From an uncultured Collinsella sp. (GTDB lineage: Bacteria; Actinomycetota; Coriobacteriia; Coriobacteriales; Coriobacteriaceae): DNA of 9,170 nt. The stretch spans positions 1 to 9,170 of the forward strand of contig URKU01000075.1 of the NCBI GenBank assembly GCA_900548515.1, given 5' to 3'. Below, in pieces: positions 6,112 through 9,170 of the stretch. The translations under genes were made by a program, and so were the position numbers. Numbering within the stretch: position 1 is the stretch's first letter; the number at the start of each line of letters is the position of its first letter. The notes under the pieces are model-generated. The model was not told the origin of the DNA and searched no databases. It saw only the letters and a program-made list of their open reading frames with translations.

Positions 6112-6609
6112 CTAGCGCTCGCGAGCAACGATGAGCTGGTCCATCTCTTCGACATGCACGCCAACGGAGCCCTTGATGCTCGAGAACTCAACGGAGTTGC
6201 ACACCAAGATGGGAACCGTCACATCGTAGCCCTCGGCAGCAATTGCCTCGCGATCGAACTCAATGAGCACATCGCCCTTATGGACGATGTCACCCACTTG
6301 CGCATGTACGGTAAAGTGCTTGCCCTCAAGCTGAACAGTGTCCAAACCAACGTGGATGAGCACGTCCAAGCCATCGACCGTGTTAAGCGCAACAGCGTGT
6401 CCCGTGGGAAAAATGGCCTCGACCTTGGCATCAGCCGGTGCAATCACGCGCGTGCCGGTAGGCTGAATCGCCACGCCCTGGCCCAAAAGGCCGGTGGCAA
6501 ATGTCTGGTCGTTTACCTCGGAAAGCGGAATGACGTCGCCCGAGATGGGAGCATCCAGCGTAAGGACTCGACCACGCATACCAAAAGACCTTAGGACTTT
6601 AGTGAACAT
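6112..6609 (-). CDS. crr: Stand-alone PTS IIA protein, glucose family (IIA-Glc-like)
   Basis: A 165-residue cytoplasmic phosphocarrier of the PTS EIIA-Glc family (E. coli Crr has 169). It takes phosphate from HPr and passes it to a sugar-specific IIB domain; its phosphorylation state often reports sugar supply. The two active-site histidines are visible: H71 in PTGHAVAL (equivalent to E. coli H75) and the phosphorylated H86 in IHVGLDTVQL (equivalent to H90). APISGDVIPL (20-29) and GVAIQPTG (45-52) are family landmarks. The ATG at 6609 gives the normal N-terminal length and has a purine-rich GAGGGGG just upstream, although unusually close. No IIB, IIC, HPr or EI is in the window, so its partners are encoded elsewhere. 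It follows glmM by 71 bases on the same strand. The symbol crr marks the domain family; the true sugar could be GlcNAc, glucose or another. Confidence 0.9.
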   Translation of the reverse strand: MFTKVLRSFGMRGRVLTLDAPISGDVIPLSEVNDQTFATGLLGQGVAIQPTGTRVIAPADAKVEAIFPTGHAVALNTVDGLDVLIHVGLDTVQLEGKHFTVHAQVGDIVHKGDVLIEFDREAIAAEGYDVTVPILVCNSVEFSSIKGSVGVHVEEMDQLIVARER

Positions 6610-6650
6610 GCTCCCCCTCGGACATACCAATCGACCAAAATAGCCTTAAC

Positions 6651-6680
6651 AGTTTACCACTTGGCACTCGTTTTTGACCA
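6651..6680 (-). promoter_or_regulatory. Possible promoter for the PTS IIA gene
   Basis: In the 71-base gap after glmM the minus strand reads TGGTCA (6675-6680), an 18-base spacer, then TAAACT (6651-6656) with a TG one base upstream (extended -10). The leader would be about 35 bases. No terminator follows glmM, so readthrough from glmM is equally possible. Confidence 0.3.
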
Positions 6681-8018
6681 TTAGGGAAGTTCGCGCTTGA
6701 CAACCTCGACGATGTCGTCGACAACGCGCTGGGTCAGCTCGTGCGTCTCGGCCTCGGCCATAACGCGGACCAGCGGCTCGGTACCGCTCGGGCGCACCAA
6801 GATGCGGCCGCGACCATTGAGCTCCTTCTCGGCGGCAGCGACGGCATCCCAGATGGGCTGGCAATCGTCCAGGCCGGCCTTGTTGTCGGAATGCACGTTG
6901 ACGAGTACCTGCGGGTACTTCTTCATGATGCCGGCAAGATCGGTGAGGGTACGACCGGTGCGCTTGAGCACGGCCAGCAGCTGCAGAGCCGTCACCAGAC
7001 CGTCACCGGTGGTGTTGTGCTCCAGGAAGATGATGTGGCCGGACTGCTCGCCGCCGATGACGGCGCCATCCGCGAGCATACGCTCCAGAACGTAGCGATC
7101 GCCCACGGCGGTCTGAACCATCTCGAAGCCCTGCTCCTTCATAGCGATGGAGAAGCCCAGGTTGCACATGACGGTCGAGACGATCTCGGAGTTGGCGAGC
7201 TTGCCGCGGGCGGCGAGGTCAGAACCGCAGATAGCCAGGATGTAGTCACCGTCGATCTCATTGCCCTCGCTGTCCACGAACAGTACGCGGTCGGCGTCGC
7301 CGTCGTGGGCCAGGCCGATATCGGCGTGGGTGCGCAGCACGAGCTCGCGCAGGGGCTCAAGGTGAGTGGAGCCGCACTCAACGTTAATGTCAGTGCCACA
7401 GTAATCGGTGTTGATGGCATGGACCGTGGCACCCAGGCGCTGCAGCGCGGCGGGCGTGGTCTGGCAAGAAGCACCATGACCGCAGTCGACGGCAACGACC
7501 AGGCCATCGAGCCTCAGGCCATCAAGCGTATCGATGGCGTGGTCGACGTATGCCTTGCGGGCGTCTTTCATCTTGATGATGTGGCCCACGCCGGCACCGG
7601 TCGGCAGCGTGTCGGCAGCCATGGCCTCCTCGGACATGACCCAGGCGCTGATCTCTTCCTCGACCGCATCGGGAAGCTTCATGCCCTTGCGGCTAAAGAA
7701 CTTGATGCCGTTGAACTCCGGCGGATTATGCGAAGCAGAGATGACGATGCCGCCGTCGAGCTCGTTCTGGACGGTGAGCAGCGCCACGGCAGGCGTGGGG
7801 ATGACGCCGCAGCAGTGCGGACGACCGCCCTCGGCCATGATGCCGGCAGTCAGAGCGCTCTCGAGCATGGTACCCGAAAGACGCGTGTCGCGGCCGACGC
7901 AGATATCCGGACCAAGGAACTTGGTCGCCGCGCGGCCCAGGCGAAACGCGAGGTCGCACGAGAGGTCGGCGTTGGCGACGCCACGGACGCCGTCGGTACC
8001 GAAGATGTTCTGGGGCAT
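6681..8018 (-). CDS. glmM: Phosphoglucosamine mutase GlmM
   Basis: A 445-residue cytoplasmic enzyme of the alpha-D-phosphohexomutase family with the usual GlmM length. It interconverts glucosamine-6-phosphate and glucosamine-1-phosphate on the way to UDP-GlcNAc, the precursor for peptidoglycan. The start FGTDGVRG (6-13) is diagnostic. The phosphoserine loop is ISASHNPP (93-100) with S96 as the phosphorylated residue. The metal loop DGDADR is at 239-244, the sugar-binding loop GGEQSGH at 322-328, and the phosphate-binding RPSGTEPLVRVM at 409-420, so all four domains are intact. AAGGAG lies 7 bases before the ATG. It follows the L13-S9 operon but is separated from it by a strong terminator, and may share a transcript with the PTS IIA gene downstream. 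Confidence 0.98.
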   Translation of the reverse strand: MPQNIFGTDGVRGVANADLSCDLAFRLGRAATKFLGPDICVGRDTRLSGTMLESALTAGIMAEGGRPHCCGVIPTPAVALLTVQNELDGGIVISASHNPPEFNGIKFFSRKGMKLPDAVEEEISAWVMSEEAMAADTLPTGAGVGHIIKMKDARKAYVDHAIDTLDGLRLDGLVVAVDCGHGASCQTTPAALQRLGATVHAINTDYCGTDINVECGSTHLEPLRELVLRTHADIGLAHDGDADRVLFVDSEGNEIDGDYILAICGSDLAARGKLANSEIVSTVMCNLGFSIAMKEQGFEMVQTAVGDRYVLERMLADGAVIGGEQSGHIIFLEHNTTGDGLVTALQLLAVLKRTGRTLTDLAGIMKKYPQVLVNVHSDNKAGLDDCQPIWDAVAAAEKELNGRGRILVRPSGTEPLVRVMAEAETHELTQRVVDDIVEVVKRELP

Positions 8019-8066
8019 AGGATCGCTCCTTCCCTAGTAGGCGATATGCAACCGCCCACCCTAGTC

Positions 8067-8110
8067 GAAAAAGAAAAGCGGGACCCGCCGAGGAATCGGC
8101 AGGCCCCGCT
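8067..8110 (-). terminator. Intrinsic terminator of the rplM-rpsI operon
   Basis: On the minus strand a 15-bp stem (arms 8096-8110 and 8077-8091, two G-U pairs) has a 4-base loop TTCC and is followed by TTTTCTTTTT (complement of 8068-8077). It sits about 30 bases past the rpsI stop and about 50 bases before glmM, so glmM needs its own promoter or partial readthrough. A smaller hairpin, TATCTC/GAGATA (8120-8136), lies between the rpsI stop and this terminator. Confidence 0.95.
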
Positions 8111-8141
8111 TGTACATTGTATCTCGAAAGGAGATAAAACC

Positions 8142-8537
<396 letters not shown>

Positions 8538-8539
8538 CT

Positions 8540-8983
8540 TTAAGCCTCCAGCTCAATCTTCGTGGGGTTCTGGGCAGCGTGCGGATGCTCGGCACCAGCG
8601 TAGACCTTAAGCTTGGTCATCTGGGCACGGCCGAGGGTGGTCTTGGGCAGCATACCGCGAACGGCGCGCTCGATGACCTTCTCCGGGTGCTTCTCCATAG
8701 CCTGGCGGAAGCTCTCAGCCTTGAGGCCGCCGTTGTAGCCGCTGTGGCGATAATAGGTCTTCGTGTCGGCCTTGTTACCGGTAAGCTGGACCTTATCGGC
8801 GTTGATGACGACAACGAAGTCGCCGCAGTCGCTGTTGGGCGTGAACTGGGGCTTGTTCTTACCGCGCAGGATCATTGCGATCTGGGTGGCAAGACGGCCC
8901 AGGACAGCACCATCGGCGTCGACGAGAACCCAGTTGCGCTGGACCTCGCCCTGCTTGGCGTAGTGAGTCGATTTCGAAATCAC
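8540..8983 (-). CDS. rplM: Ribosomal protein L13
   Basis: A 147-residue protein of the large ribosomal subunit (E. coli L13 has 142). Landmarks are RNWVLVDADGAVLGRLAT (16-33), INADKVQLTGNK (60-71), and the family signature around residues 105-130 with RAVRGMLPK, LGRA and KLKVYAG. Translation starts at GTG (8983) with GGAGGAG 5 bases upstream. It is first in the operon with rpsI and is preceded by a good promoter and a short leader with a hairpin. In bacteria where it has been studied, L13 can repress its own mRNA; whether it does so here is unknown. Confidence 0.98.
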   Translation of the reverse strand: MISKSTHYAKQGEVQRNWVLVDADGAVLGRLATQIAMILRGKNKPQFTPNSDCGDFVVVINADKVQLTGNKADTKTYYRHSGYNGGLKAESFRQAMEKHPEKVIERAVRGMLPKTTLGRAQMTKLKVYAGAEHPHAAQNPTKIELEA

Positions 8984-9011
8984 TTAGACTCCTCCATGTA
9001 CAGTACGTGTT

Positions 9012-9043
9012 GTTACAGAGATTCACGGGGCTCTGCAAGTAAC
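9012..9043 (-). promoter_or_regulatory. Leader hairpin of the rplM mRNA
   Basis: On the minus strand GTTA then CAGAG pair with CTCTG then TAAC (5 + 4 bp, with CTTG bulged on the 5' side), around the loop CCCCGTGAAT. The hairpin begins almost exactly where transcription should start from the promoter at 9050-9077, so it forms the 5' end of the leader of about 60 bases. A role in L13 autoregulation or mRNA stability is an inference. Confidence 0.45.
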
Positions 9044-9049
9044 CCGTCC

Positions 9050-9077
9050 ATATTACCCCGCTCGCCGTACGAGTCAA
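9050..9077 (-). promoter_or_regulatory. Promoter of the rplM-rpsI operon
   Basis: The minus strand reads TTGACT (9072-9077), a 5 of 6 match to the -35 consensus, then a 16-base spacer and TAATAT (9050-9055) as the -10 box. The predicted start lies near 9043, giving a leader of about 60 bases before the GTG. It is the best sigma-70-type promoter in the window. Confidence 0.55.
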
Positions 9078-9129
9078 CAGGTATTTTGGCTCCGACCAGA
9101 GTTTCTGCACATGTCCCTTGATTATCAAC

Positions 9130-9162
9130 TTCATCCGAACACTTCCCACATTCATCCGCACA
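9130..9162. repeat. Direct repeat TTCATCCGMACA x2
   Basis: TTCATCCGAACA (9130-9141) and TTCATCCGCACA (9151-9162) differ at one base and are 21 bp apart, two turns of the helix. They lie 53-90 bases upstream of the rplM -35 box, where an activator or repressor could bind. The second copy overlaps the palindrome at the window end. Confidence 0.5.
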
Positions 9163-9170
9163 TGTGCGGA
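9155..9170. repeat. Perfect 16-bp palindrome at the right edge
   Basis: TCCGCACATGTGCGGA is fully self-complementary. A related copy, TCTGCACATGT, lies 51 bp away at 9104-9114. With no loop it is more like a dimeric protein-binding site than an RNA hairpin. The window ends here, so flanking context is missing. Confidence 0.6.

Overview
The window looks like chromosomal core DNA from a GC-rich Gram-positive bacterium. The most likely source is an actinobacterium of the class Coriobacteriia (Collinsella-like). I infer this from the strong G/C-ending codon bias of most genes, the GTG starts, the SARP/BTAD-type regulator and the protein sequences. No marker gene proves the genus.

Left part, plus strand: a 247-base leader with a perfect hairpin, then a class I SAM-dependent methyltransferase of unknown substrate (248-1135). 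Next is the small CRM-domain ribosome-associated protein YhbY (1294-1593), closed by a strong intrinsic terminator whose T-tract overlaps the stop codon of the next, convergent gene.

Middle, minus strand: a 999-residue regulator (1663-4662). It joins a MalT-like STAND ATPase, a long helical repeat region and a C-terminal SARP-type winged helix with a BTAD domain. A gene-free stretch of about 450 bases (4663-5110) separates it from nagB and holds the nagB terminator.

Right part, all on the minus strand and read right to left: rplM and rpsI (ribosomal proteins L13 and S9, 2-base gap), a strong terminator, glmM (phosphoglucosamine mutase), a stand-alone PTS IIA-Glc domain protein, a 272-base hairpin-rich spacer, and nagB (glucosamine-6-phosphate deaminase). 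GlmM and NagB draw on the same metabolite, glucosamine-6-phosphate: GlmM sends it to UDP-GlcNAc and the cell wall, NagB sends it to glycolysis. The IIA protein is a sugar-uptake phosphocarrier and sensor. This segment therefore looks like an amino-sugar hub next to the conserved L13-S9 operon.

I found no phage, IS, CRISPR, tRNA or rRNA features and no clear new multigene system. The items most worth a second look are the large regulator with its C-terminal DNA-binding module, the structured nagB leader, the abrupt codon-usage shift inside the methyltransferase, the changed GxxG loop in YhbY, and the repeats and leader hairpin upstream of rplM.
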